Assembly (NCBI GenBank): GCA_034670405.1
Contig: JAXDDX010000015.1
Span: forward strand, 3,348,001 to 3,412,000
Source: Hoplostethus atlanticus
Taxonomy: Eukaryota; Chordata; Actinopteri; Trachichthyiformes; Trachichthyidae
Reading direction: 5' to 3'
DNA: 64,000 nucleotides
Below the pieces are notes generated by a model, which saw only the letters and a list, made by a program, of their open reading frames with translations, was not told the DNA's origin and made no database searches. Of the stretch, positions 52,254 through 64,000 are shown one piece after another (positions within the stretch are counted from its first letter, which is position 1; each line of letters begins with the position of its first letter). A program made the translations under genes and the position numbers.

Positions 52254-52860
52254 TGATACTAGAAAGAAAACAAAATAGCACAATTAACTAGAAGAGACAT
52301 TTCACACGTTGTTCTGCTGCAAAGTTAGCTTTGGTTTAGTTTGGGAGCCATCAGTTTGATCTGGCCCTTTGTCAGAGTGATTGGTCTCAGGGTTAAGCCC
52401 CCCCCCACCCCACCCCTCCTCTCAGTTCCCTCTATCCTTCCCTGCTCCCAAGTCTCACATAGGGACAAAGGCTAAAGTGTCTCTGGGATGGGGTGGTGGT
52501 GGTGGTTGGAGGGGGTTGACCCCCTCAGAGAACCTGACAGGGGCCCTTCTTTTTTTTTTTTTTTTTTCTAATCCCGCTCTGAGTGGGCGTAGGGGGAGCG
52601 GCCCCGGAGCCTAACACCCATGAGAGAGTCTATTGTGAGCGGTGGGCTCTGTTACAGTAGGCTAGATGCAGGGGTCTCAGGCCCAGATAAACGCCGGGGT
52701 CAGCCTGGCCCCCATTATTTACAGTAGGCCCTTTCATTGGCCGAGTGAAACAGGAGCCGCCGGGGGGCTTCAGGGGAAGACCACTGTTTTTGCTCAGCCA
52801 GGCCTCCACATAGGTCAAAGAGCACTGGGGGTGGGGCCGGAGGGGTTACAGACCTGACTG

Positions 52861-52861
<1 letters not shown>

Positions 52862-52896
<35 letters not shown>
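52862..52896 (+). repeat. (TG)n microsatellite
   Basis: About 17 TG units. Confidence 0.95.
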
Positions 52897-52899
<3 letters not shown>

Positions 52900-55800
52900 G
52901 GAGGGGGGTTGCTGCTTCATAGGGGAAAACAGGAGGGTGGGGGGTGGTTGCTTCACAGAGAAAAGGCAGACTCTTTTTATTGATCAGTAAAGGAATGGTG
53001 ACTCTCATGTCGACTTTTAGTTATTTTGTTTCAGACTTTTCTGTTACATGTGACAATTAAATGATATTCATGGTGTTTGTCGGGTCATACGTGGCTCTTA
53101 GATGTGATGTGGCCTGTTGCATTGAACATTGTACAGTTGTTGCTTTGTACAAATATCGCTATGTATTTACGCTCTTATTTTGGTGGAAGGAAAAAAGCCG
53201 CTCCAAAAAAGGACCACTTTGGAAATAAGCTGATGTGATTATTATTTTATTTTTTTTATTCCCAAATAAAATAAGTCAGTCAGAAAAAAAAACAAGCATT
53301 TGCATGAGCAGAGCAGGCAGCGCCTCACTGTTGCCAGGGTGTTGTTTGGATAAGTGAAAACTCAACACCATCACAAATGACGGCGAGCTCACTTCAGTTG
53401 TCCCAAAGTGACTCGGTGACCTACATAACAACGGCAGATAACTTGACCCGCTATGGAATCTAAAAAGCACACACACAAAACAAAACTGTAACAGTTGTAA
53501 CCCGATGCGTTGTATTCAGCTCAGTTAGGCCATCTTCGTTCTCATGTGACATCCAATACTGGGTAATCCCCGCTCTCTGCAAAAAAAACAAAGAAAACAA
53601 AGACACACAAATAATCTCAAAAGCAGGCTAGAAAAAAGAATTCACCTCTGCACTTGGACCCGAGCAGTTTGAATGCCAGCATGTGTTAAGTACAATTATT
53701 TCAGCTTTAATCCTTCGGGTGCGTCGCCAAACCCGATCTATTTGTTCGCCTTTCATTAAGAAACGGAAAGTTGCCGAGGGCCGGTAGCACAAGGAAGGGA
53801 GAATCGGCACCATCTGCCAGGAGAACCCGGCATAATCTCGGCATAATCTTAGCGCCGACCTTCCGCATTAGGAGCCGAGGACGGAGGGGAACGGCCTGAG
53901 GAGGTGTACAATAAGGACGGCGGTCTCTCGGGGCACTCGTTTGCCTGAACAGATTTTATTATTTTTAGGTGGACAATGACAGTGGGGGTCAAGGGTCACC
54001 AGGCGTGGACTTAGCAGTTGGGTGGAGGGGGGGTCGATCCAGGAGTTTGGCTTGACCCCCCCCCGTCCCCCCCTCCCACCTCTCACCCCTATTGTCCTGA
54101 GAGAACACAAAGGGTCCTGTCAAACTGACCACTAGTGAGTTCCTCAGTAAAGTGAAGCCACAGAGGTTTTGGATCTGGCTGAAACCTCCACTAGTGACCA
54201 ATCAAAGAGGATGGGCCTTTTCAAATATCGTTTCCAGAATTTCAAAATAAAATAATACCTATAATCGGGGACTTGCTTAATCACCTTTTTTATACTGGTG
54301 GAATTGAGTCTACCACCTCTTTAGGCTGACCTAAATCCTCATGAAGTGAATTCAGGATGCCTCATAATAATTGGGGTCTGATAGTTGAATGGGAAAAGGG
54401 AAATTAAAGCTGAAAATATAATGGGGTTTTGCTAATAGTGGTTATATTGGTGGCTGCACAAATAGTTGATTACAACATGAGTAGGTTTCATGTGCTCGGG
54501 TCTCTTCCTGACCTCCCCCCCGCCGACCCCCGTCCCTCAGCACACTGATCAAGCAGTCCTCTAACCTATTCTCTAGCTGTCAACGGGCCGCTGTTGTCCA
54601 CCGGTTAAAAATAAACCTAAGTATTTACCGATGTGACAAAAAACGTAGCTCGGACAGTTTAAAATAGTAGATTATTAAGGCAGACACACACAAGGTGGCA
54701 CAGATTAGGTAGCAACCATGACTGGGATTTCTTTTTTTTCATATGGATACAATAAGTGGGAGGTATTTTTTTCTGCTATGAACGAAAAAAAAAATCTAGT
54801 TTCACAAAATATATTTTAAAAAATAACTAAAAATAGATATATTTAAATAATAATGATAATAATAAAAATGCCTGTAGGAAAAATCAAAACACCCCCAAAA
54901 AATCCCCAAATATTAGTATCATCCGTCAAAAGCCCGTATTGGTCGAAACCCTGGTATCAATACTGGTACATGTGCATTCTGCCCATCCACCTGTTCGTTG
55001 TCCGTCTGATGTGGATCAAGACTGCAATTGTTGTAATCAAGCGTTCACCCGTCCACTGCGGTACGTACGGAGCAACGACGGAGGATGTTAATGTTACCTG
55101 AAAGGGGAAATTGATTGATATCCTGACTGACCTTCAAGAGAAACGGCTCATGCAAAGCGAGGCTCTAGATCAGCCGTCCGTCAACCGCTACCGTCCGTCT
55201 GATCTGAGCACACCGACCGGGGGCTTACATCAAAAGTGACTCGTTGCCCGAAGCCACCTGTGCCATTTTTTTTTTTTTTTACCTTTTGAAAGAGAAAAAG
55301 TAAAAAAAAGAAAGAAAAAAAAAGAAAATGTAGTGGATCATAGCGTGCAGCCGCAATGTGAAAGGGGTGTTGGCGTTACAATGCCTCTGCCCACGTCTTT
55401 GCTTCCTGTCCTCTAAATACCCTTGGCGCGTTACTGAGGAGATCAAAAGCCCCGGGAGAAGCGCGGGCCCGTCTGTGGGTGTCAGGGGCCGTAATGTAAG
55501 GCGAAGCGAGGCCCTGCAAATTGAAAATCCAGTACGGGGTTTGTTTTTTTGTTCTTTGATGCTGTCGTCGCCGTTTTGGTCTTCTTCCCAAGCCGTCGCT
55601 CGCCTCCGTTCTCTCTTTTCTTCTCCTCAGATGTTGGGGGCGACATTTCCTTTTGTATCGAACCATAAAAACTGTAACTGCAGGGGAATGCCTACCTCTG
55701 TCTGTCGGGCCTGTCGAAGCGCTCGGGGGTCAGTAGGGATGGTACGGCTTTCACATGGCCCCGAGGTCCTGACCCCCACCTTTGTTGCCCTCCCCCTCCT

Positions 55801-57914
55801 CTCCTCCGGCCCGAACCCCCGCCCCCCTCCACCTCCTATCGAGGACCGGGGCCCTTTGAGCCAAGCCCTCAACCCCCCGCAGAGAGCGCCCCTTCAGCAC
55901 ATTAATAGTGGCACTGGAACTAATTGCCCCAACCTTAGATGTGCTTGAGACCCAGATTGCCTCAGCTGCCACCGCGCCACTACCCCCCCCCCCCAACACT
56001 CCACCCCAAACAGAGGAGAAAACCTTGAAAAGAAGAATCACAAAATTGGTGGCTTTCTCCGCCCCCCGAGTCCTCTCCCTCTCTTTTTTTGCTAAACGGC
56101 GGCTCTTTTCACCAAAGTGTTTTTTAATGTGTTTTGCGAGCGGCTGCGTTACAGTAAAATGTGCATTCTTTCCGGTCTTGTTTTTGGAAACGTCGCTCCT
56201 CCCCTCCCTCCCCGGCCCGATTTTTTTTTTTTCACATTTATTTGGCTGGCCGTTCACGGTGGCATCAGTTTCGCTTTGACTCACAAACGCTCGCTATGTA
56301 CCTCGCGCCTCGACCTTCCCACGCATGCCACCGCCGCCATTTTGTCGCTAACCCATCAAGGCTGCGATAAAGGCGCCAAATCGCCCCCTTTTTTCTTTCT
56401 GTATTCGCCGCACGCGTCGGTAATCCCTCGCATCATTTCCTGAGAAATATTTTCTTTCAGACGTGAGCTTTGAACTGTAAATTGCAGCGTGGCTGTAAAA
56501 GCGATGTCTAGCACCAGACTGTTGCTGTTCACACTGTCACGTCTGCCATGTCCCCTGCTGCGTTCAACGTCACCCCAGTTCAAAGAGAGAACTGAAAGGG
56601 AGGGAAGGGAGCCGAGGGGCCTTTTTATGATTTTATTGGGCCGGAGGAAGCATTGTCGGGGAAAAGGTGTTGCACTGTAATCGGCCATCTGTCTCTCAAA
56701 ACGTCACTACTTGCTTACTGTGTGCACGCGCTCACCCAGCATTTAGTTACAGTGCTTGTCTCCATCACCTCACATCCTCGGTCTAATCATGTCCACTCAA
56801 CAAATTTCAATGGTTCCTCTTTTTTTCCCCAAGCAAGAATCCAAATCGAGATATTTCTCCTCGTAGTCCAGGCCAAACCGTTCACATTTGCACGAAAGCA
56901 CCAGAATTGGTATCCGCGCCCTGAACATTTTCAGAATTGGCGCCATTGCAAAAATGGTACTGATCGGCTTTGGCAGGCGTTTATCTTTCCTCCATTGCCA
57001 GCAAAGGTATGTTGAGCTGACTGTGATAGGATTGAAATATGTGTCTGCACTTCTGTTTTGATGGCCAAGGAATACAATAGTGCTAAGAAAAAACTGTTCA
57101 TATCATCATGCAATGGGAAATTCAATTATATTGTGTAAAGAAATGCAGTGAAATTGCAATTGTAAGTGAACTGAGACAAAATATATACCCTTATACCCAC
57201 AAACCCTTCCATTTTGGGGTTGTTTCCTGTAGTTGGTTCGGATTATGTGCACTTTGCTTGCCTGCATTTCCAGGCGGTTATTCGGTGCCACCTGAGTTGG
57301 AAGGGCGTCGTTCTCACCCGGGGCCAAAGGAGGAGGAAGGAGGAAACGCCCCCAGAGTTTGAATAAACCGAATCTAAACACGCTTGTTGCGAACGCACCC
57401 TTAGTAAAACCCGAGGAGCCGAATGAGGAGAGCTTTCCATTTCAAATCAAACCATTTCCTGTTATAGTCTCAGCATCATTTTGTCCCAGTCGAGAAGCTG
57501 AGAGCACATAGTTAGAATTGCGGTCTCATGACTCACTACACATGCGTTCTTCATAAAACCCATTAGCAGCCATGGAAAGGGTGGTAACACTTTTATAGAG
57601 GGGGGGGTGTTCTCGTCCAAAAATACCTCGTTTACTGTCTCGTAATTAATCCAATGAACTCTTAAAGATGCTAGTTAAGGACACAGGAATAGAGGAGCGC
57701 CCATTTATGTCATCTATACCACAGACTCACTTCTATCTGATTTTGATACTTTGTGTTATATAATTGAACTATTAAGTCTTTCTCTCTCAGTACGTTCTGC
57801 TGCTGATATTTTATGTTTTTTTGCACATTTTACATTCATACATTTCTACTTAATACGTCAGTGTTTGAGTTGTTCTTCCAGTATGTTTACATGACCCCTA
57901 TTTTTGCTATTCTA

Positions 57915-58225
57915 TGCCATTATTTTTGAAGCTGTCGATAGCCAATATTTTGTGCTAGTATTCATTATATTTGACCACATTCATGCAAAACAAAAAAAAT
58001 CCAAGCATTCAATGTTTCCACCTCGAGTTTTAGAGGGTGGAAAAGCCTCTGAAACAGCATTTAGATCATCACAGGACACAAAAACTCTCCCAGACTGATG
58101 AAATTGTAAGCAGTTCCTTAAGGCAGCTTAATGCACCCTAAGGAGATACATTAGCCCTCTAAATGCAGAATTCATTTAGAAAAAAAACATTATTGAACAA
58201 TTAAACAAATGCAAAGAGAAATAAC
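57915..58225 (+). repeat. dispersed repeat family R1 copy
   Basis: Shares ATATTTTGTGCTAGTATTCA, GGTGGAAAAGCCTCTGAAAC, CAGCATTTAGATCA and ATTATTGAACAATTAAACAA with other copies in the same order. The central CAGTGTTTCCC block is decayed to CAATGTTTCCACC. Confidence 0.78.
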
Positions 58226-59457
58226 ATTTCATTGCAGGGCGTACAGGCTGTTTCTGTAGCCGAGATCAGGGAGGAACCGCCGTCGTATCAGAGGTGGACG
58301 GCATGACAATGACGTCTAATATTTAATAAAAGACCCGAACACCTCAACATCTGTTCCGGCGCATCTCTCTCTGACCTAATGCTACGCAGACAGACGCAGA
58401 TGGCGAGGGGAGAAGGGTAGAAGAAGAGGCGAGTCACGGCGTCGTGTCCCCGGCCACATCTGTCTCTAAAATACTCAAAGCCCCCTCTCCTTTTTCTAGG
58501 ACGGCGTCTGTCCACTGAGATTCATCGGCTCTACCTGCGCTCTGCGTAACGGCACAACTCACACCGCAGCGACTGCATGTGCAGCCAAATAATCCATCAG
58601 CGGACCGATTTCTTCCTCTTCCTCTAAATAAGCTCCTCGGCAGGACCGCAGCGGCCGTACTGGCCCTGTTGTCATGCAACAGGCCTGGCTACTTTGCAGC
58701 GTGGTTGGCCATGGAAATGTAGCCACCGACAGACGTGGGCATTGCAGCCACGATGAACTTTATCCTTTCGTGGCAACAATGCGACGATGGTACTGTCACC
58801 ATGCAGTTCAAATCTCCGTTCGCTATGTACGGCACGTGAACTGTGCTGCCGAGGTAACCCGAACACGTTTTTGGCATGGGGGGATTCTGTAATGTGACAT
58901 ATCAACTCTACCGCCGATCGCTTTGAGATGATGGGAGTGAACTCGTCGTCTTCCACATGATCACACGAACCGAGCATCAGAAATCTGAGGTCCAGCTCCA
59001 GAAATGTAAAGAATTTCCTTTCCGTTGTCATTTTTGGCAGTAAAATGGTCAGACATGTAAGGATATTGACTATCTGTAACATATCTGCCCTCGGCAGCTT
59101 GAGAACGATTGGCATCGGCCTTCAAGAAACCCGCATCAGTTGAATCACTTCCGTTAGACGGCGCCACGGCCAAAGAGGGGTTTCCAAAGCAAACGAGACG
59201 GCGTCTGGCATTACATTCCAAGAGTAGCTGTTTATTGTGTGAAGTTTGAAAGGCAAAATGTTCACCCCAAACCCCTGCGCGGAGGCCGCCGCCCTGCGAG
59301 GCAAAAAAAAAAAACCCTGACCCGTGATTGCAGCGTGATCAGCTCCTGAACTAATCTCGCGATCCGCGTTTCCAAATTGCCTGCCGATCGCGTCTCGCCG
59401 TCCTAGAAATAGCCCGAGCGATGATTGCGCGCGGCGGCTGAGAGCCCACTTGGCGTC

Positions 59458-59476
59458 GGGGGGGGGGGGGGGGGGG
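59458..59476 (+). repeat. run of 19 G
   Basis: An uninterrupted G homopolymer flanked by GC-rich unique sequence. Confidence 0.93.
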
Positions 59477-60250
59477 TTCACGCGAGCGGGGTCCACACAA
59501 TGTAAATTAACCTCTCGTTTCATGTTAATCGTGTCATTAGTGCCTGGCAACACTCGCTAATAGTGACTGAGTAGCAGAATCACACTGCGTCGCCCGTCTC
59601 CCCACATGTGTTTCCAAGTGGCTCTTATGTTCGTGGGTTGCTAGAGGTTCACAGGCTTTCCGACAGGCAGCAGCCAGTGCAGTTTGAAGTCTTATTTTTA
59701 TCTCCTGGTTGTGATTTTGAAAGGCTTGAACTCTTCCCCCCCCCGTCTCTGTGTGAGTCTACCTTTTTAAGTGTTTTTTGCGATTCGTCCAAAAGAGAGG
59801 AGCTGCTGAAAAGGCCTTGAATGCGAGACACTGAACACAAATTGGTCAGGTAGTGAGGGGAAAACACACACGCACGAGCGCACACACGTGAGTCATTAAT
59901 TTGATGTTTATCCGAGTGAATTTCTTAAGACTCAGAAGAGGGTTACATCAAAACCCTCCACTCGTGGCTTTGGAAAAGAAAAACACCCTTCATCCTTCAT
60001 TGTGCGGATGAAAATGTCAGACGCTTTTTTTAAGCGCTCTGAATAGCGCTCTTGAGCATGAGACCAGCTTGTGACCTTGTAGACAGTCATTATTGCGCAA
60101 GAGGAGCGCGACGCACTATAAAACACATCGTTGTGAAATTACAGTCGGAAACACTCTCGCAAGACTGGTTTCTCCAGAAAGCCTCTTCACTACCGAACGA
60201 AGACCCTTGCCATCCTCGTCATGCAATAGCAGCAAAGCTTCCTTCCAAGT

Positions 60251-60660
60251 GGTAATCCTCGAGATCTGTGTTTTTACTATTTAGTCTCCATCTTTGTCTC
60301 TCAGCCTCATCGCTGTGGTGTTTCTGCACTGCTCTTCCCAGAGATCACCTGTCAATCAAACAGTGTGTCCAGCACTGTGACGTCTTTCTCCTTGGATTTT
60401 CTGTTGATGGAGTTTGAGTTTCTGTAGGTGGCGCTCTTTTCTTTGTCTGTCCAGCCACGGTGGCTATCGCTGCTCATGCTAACTACCCAGTTCTTCTTCT
60501 GTTTATTCCAAACAAACCGGAAACACATCACTTCCTGTGCGCCAGGAAGAACAGCAAATGTCCGTCACTGTTGTGTTAGATGGGTTGGTGAAAGAGAGTA
60601 GCAAAAATAGCACTTATTTATATAAAGATCTTGTTTCTTGATTATTACTTCAGAGTCGTT
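60251..60660 (+). repeat. dispersed repeat, high-identity pair, copy 2
   Basis: Nearly identical over about 200 bp to 21487-21885, with a small insertion (CACTGTGACGTC, near 60376) and a short indel after CAGTTCTTCT. Confidence 0.85.
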
Positions 60661-62182
60661 TATAGTCGCACAAACTTAAAATAGTCTTGGAAATATTCTG
60701 TGTCGAGTTTACAGGGAAAGGGAAAGTGAACTGTCACAAGCCAGCTGCAACTAAGGGTTTGAGGCTCAGCGCTTGCAGCTGGCAAACCCAACATACTTAG
60801 CCTTTTTTTTTATGACGAGGATTGTGGCCGGCTCGTTACCAAACCAAGGGAAAGAGTGAAGCAAAGCGGACCTTTTATTTACATGGAAATGTTGCGGATT
60901 ATTCCTTCAAGTGTGAATTTCTTTCTCTTCGTCTTCGTGGAGCCTTGATGGCTTGATGGCGTCCTCTTTTGCCACCTCTTAATTTGGCCATGGGTGAATT
61001 TTGCGAAATATTGAACTAATGAGATCAGCCCTCTGCATCTCAGCAGGCCTATTCAAAGCGAATGGGCCCTGCGATTCCCGCCGAAAACAAACGAGTCGAA
61101 GAGTCGAAAACGGCAGCTCGGGAAAGCAAAATAGGGTCACGGTGACTCATGTGGATGGCTGAGAACATCCCCTTTTCTTTTTTTTTCGAGCCGCTGCCTG
61201 CGGTTTTTTGGAGATCATTTCGCTGCACCGCCGTGTCACTGTCACCCCCTAATCTCATTGGTAAGCCCCAGGCATGCCACGGTGTCCGGGCGCCCAGATC
61301 TGAACAAACACCGTCGGCGAGAAAAGACACAAACCTTTTCAGGAAGGTTGACAGCGAAATGACGAGCGGAGGAGGGATCGGTTGGGGACATACAGTACGG
61401 TAGCGGTGTTGATTTTCATCTCGACGGTATAGGAACAGGCGTCTCTGTCTGCCTACATGTGATACCACTGAGGAGCTTCACTGTACAGCAATACTGAGTC
61501 TGTTCTTACTAATATCTACCCGGAGCCGTCTGTTCTTGAAGCTGTGATACCAGTAAATAATTCCAGTGTATCCTGCTGAAGTCAACCTATCATGCAGGTT
61601 TATTACACGTTGCTGCAGCTGTGCTGTGACGCTGAATGGACCAATTAAGGTGAAAGAACACATTCTCCCATTCATGCTAGCACCCCCCCCCCCCCAACCC
61701 CATTTTGTAACAAAGCTAATTAAAAATGTTGTGTTTTCTTGGACGTGGCTGGTGCCAGTCACAGTGTTGACTTTGTTTTGGCGGACCGAGACGTTGCCAA
61801 GAGGAATTGGTCCAGCGGAGACCATTGAAAGAAGCCTCATTTCCACGCTTCAAAATAACACCGGGGAACAATCAAGGTTCGTGTTTATTAAAGCACATCA
61901 GAGAGGTGAGCTCCCAGCCAAACCCCCCCCCGGCTCAGCCAAACGCAACGCCTCGCTCTGTGATCAGCGCGGGGGAAAAATGCATCCGGCGTCATTTTAA
62001 TAAAATGATAAGGTGACTGGATCCACATGGCCAGGCCGGGCAATTTGTTTTTATGGCCTTTTGGTGACTGCATGGAGTTAATCCCCCTTTCTAATCAATT
62101 CCTTTTTGCTTTGTTCACCATAATAAACCAGACTGGACTGAGAACACCGCAGACGAGATAGTTGACAAGAAAGAAAGGTGTC

Positions 62183-62184
<2 letters not shown>

Positions 62185-62227
<43 letters not shown>
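62185..62227 (+). repeat. (GT)n microsatellite
   Basis: About 21 GT units, the longest dinucleotide run in the window. Confidence 0.95.
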
Positions 62228-62229
<2 letters not shown>

Positions 62230-62801
62230 CCAGCCACTTCCTGCAACAACAACAAGGCCGTGCGGTGGTGGAACTTATTCAGCATCTGCTCACGTGAGCG
62301 CAGGCCCGAAAATAAGGAAGTGATTGCGACACTAAAGGAAGAGCTACTGCTACTTCCAGCCCAGTTTGGGATTACTCACATGAGCTCGTTTTATTCTTAG
62401 CGCGGGCAGTGTGCTCGCCATCGAGTTTACTGGAGGGCACTGGGCATCAATGAAGGAAGCAGAAGGGAGTTCGGGGGGCCATGTAGTTTGAAAGCATGCC
62501 GGGATTAGGGGTTCAATTCCCAATTTGGAGGTGCAAAATGCTGCTCAGTGGTTTGCACTGTGATTTATGAATCATCATTTGTCCTATCTGGGAGTTAGTG
62601 GGAGTTATTACCTGCACAGTTGCAGCTCTGAGATCCCTGCAAGATGCAACATGTTGAGTTTCCCGGTTAGACGACTGGTCAAACCGTTCTGACCAGTTCT
62701 TTCCCCTGCAGAACAAAAGTCAGTCCTGGACTTAAGTGAGATTTATTTGACAGTGTGAGGTCCTGGAAACGGCGTCCATTATGAGGTGGGTGAGGAGATA
62801 G

Positions 62802-62832
62802 CGGGGTGGGTGGGTGGGTGGGGGTTGGTGGG
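62802..62832 (+). repeat. (GGGT)n G-run cluster
   Basis: Five closely spaced GGG/GGGG runs, enough for a G-quadruplex on the sense strand. Confidence 0.7.
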
Positions 62833-63037
62833 ATACCCAACTAGCCGAAACAGGCCTAAACAAGCCCCCTTGTCACCACCTGTCCTCCACCTATACCCCT
62901 CAGTAGAAGCTGCCCTGCCCTTTGCCTCGGCTTGTCACGTTAAACCTGGAGATAAGCAATCGCCCAGAGCTGATACACAAACACTTTTTAAGAGAGGAGA
63001 GTGGTGAGTGTTGGGGCAACCAACACCGCCCCCCCCT

Positions 63038-63083
63038 CAACACACACACCCACACCCACACACCCACACACACACACACACAG
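63038..63083 (+). repeat. (CA)n with CCCA interruptions
   Basis: Compound CA/CCCACA run. Confidence 0.88.
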
Positions 63084-63399
63084 ACCAGCTTCCTTCAGAC
63101 CTCAATTGACGTGTGGAATGGATGCCTTTGCCGAAGCCATTGTCTCGCGGCCGGCTTTGCATGGCTCCCCCCCCCCCACCCTGGACGAAGGTCAGTCGTC
63201 GTGACAGCATAAAGCTTCGGCCATTAGCGGTTGATGAATGACCTGGCCTACCAGTCGAGCCTTGACCTCCCTCCCCCCTCCTTCCTGTGGCCCATAATCT
63301 AGTCCTTCTCCCAAGTCAAAACTTTCAAAACCGGTGAGCCGCTCGGAATCCAGTCGGTCAAGCTTTACTGTATCTATTTGCCCAGGGGCTGATAGTAGT

Positions 63400-63427
63400 C
63401 ACACACACACACACACACACACACACA
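63400..63427 (+). repeat. (CA)n microsatellite
   Basis: About 14 CA units. Confidence 0.94.
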
Positions 63428-64000
63428 TGCACACAGGATGCTTTCAGCCCTTATCTCTGGTGCTTTTAGGACAGCTGTTGAGTGCAAGCAGCTGACCTCT
63501 GACCCCTTGCACCACTAGGCTCCTTTCCTTCCACCACCGCCACTACAACGGGACACCACAACCCCCACCCCCTCTATAAATTCCTTTCCCTTCCAGCTCT
63601 GCAGCAATGGAGACTGTTGTCTGTCTGCTGTTTGTCCAAATAAGTTTTGGAGCAGAGCTTCCCTTTGTACCCAACAGACAAATGTCAAAAAGTTATGTAA
63701 CCAGGTCATTTTGACCTTTTTACTAAACACATTCAGGAATCTTTTTTGCACTTTGTGTCTTCACTTTTCTTTCTTCAACCCACACCATGTGTAAAACGTT
63801 GGCGTCATGAACCACCATTTGCATGAATTCCTTTTTTTTTTTTTCTCTCTCCGTGTGTTTTAAACATGTGAGGCCGGGGTCGTTTAAGGTCGTGCGTAAG
63901 ACTGACAGAACTATAAGAGGGTCTTTATTTGGTCTGTGCATTGGCTTTTACACGTACTTAGCCCCCCCCATACCCCAACCCCCCCCTCCCTGTTATCTCT

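Larger units (their letters stand above)
42690..64000 (+). other. zbtb16: zbtb16 intron 2 (open at the window edge)
   Basis: At least 21 kb follow the donor without a recognisable continuation of finger 1 (expected to start KLHSG) or any other C2H2 finger. The content is microsatellites, R1/R2 repeats, homopolymers and GC-rich unique stretches (about 45.9-46.7, 47.8-48.2 and 55.3-56.4 kb). Large introns with many regulatory elements are usual for this developmental gene. A small exon could be overlooked. Confidence 0.65.

Overview
The window is vertebrate nuclear DNA, almost certainly from a teleost fish and probably a spiny-rayed one (inference). It has split genes with GT..AG introns and long non-coding stretches, dense (CA/TG)n microsatellites, and fish-type transposon families: L2-like LINEs, Tc1/mariner, hAT and TTAA-target MITEs, and tRNA-derived SINEs. 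Two plus-strand genes are supported, each only in part.

1-12,770: 3' end of ncam1 (neural cell adhesion molecule 1). Four coding exons are recognised: transmembrane plus palmitoylated juxtamembrane segment (4323-4539), common cytoplasmic exon (4652-4768), the 480-nt alternative exon specific to the NCAM-180 isoform (5218-5697), and the shared C-terminal exon (9397-9517). A 3' UTR of about 3.2 kb follows, with polyadenylation signals at 12174 and 12744. Every junction is in the same phase, so including or skipping the 480-nt exon yields NCAM-180 or NCAM-140 with the same C-terminus. Two inverted copies of a TTAA-flanked MITE (871-1441 and 5780-6258) bracket the first three exons.

12,770-37,900: intergenic DNA of about 25 kb with no convincing gene. 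It holds a ladder of decayed mobile elements. The clearest are a 2.4-kb hAT-like transposon (22424-24826) with an L2-like LINE 3' end inserted in it, a Tc1/mariner transposase relic (minus strand, about 26.0-26.5 kb), a second LINE relic (minus, about 35.1-35.4 kb), a tRNA-derived SINE (about 29.97 kb) and several hAT-type MITEs.

37,900-64,000: 5' end of zbtb16 (PLZF transcription factor). A GC-rich putative promoter and first exon with a perfect CRE leads to a donor at 38158. The first coding exon (41365-42689) carries the BTB/POZ domain, the linker with a SUMO-type site, and the first half of zinc finger 1. The rest of the window (42690-64000) appears to be zbtb16 intron; no further exon was recognised. 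It is rich in simple repeats, including (GTGC)n, (CAG)n and a run of 19 G, and in copies of a dispersed repeat family.

The ncam1-zbtb16 order on one strand recalls human 11q23, but the genes that separate them in human (such as DRD2 and HTR3A/B) are absent here, which suggests a compacted or post-duplication (ohnologous) segment. No novel protein-coding system was found. The best leads concern isoform control of ncam1, translational control of zbtb16, and nested or inverted repeats.
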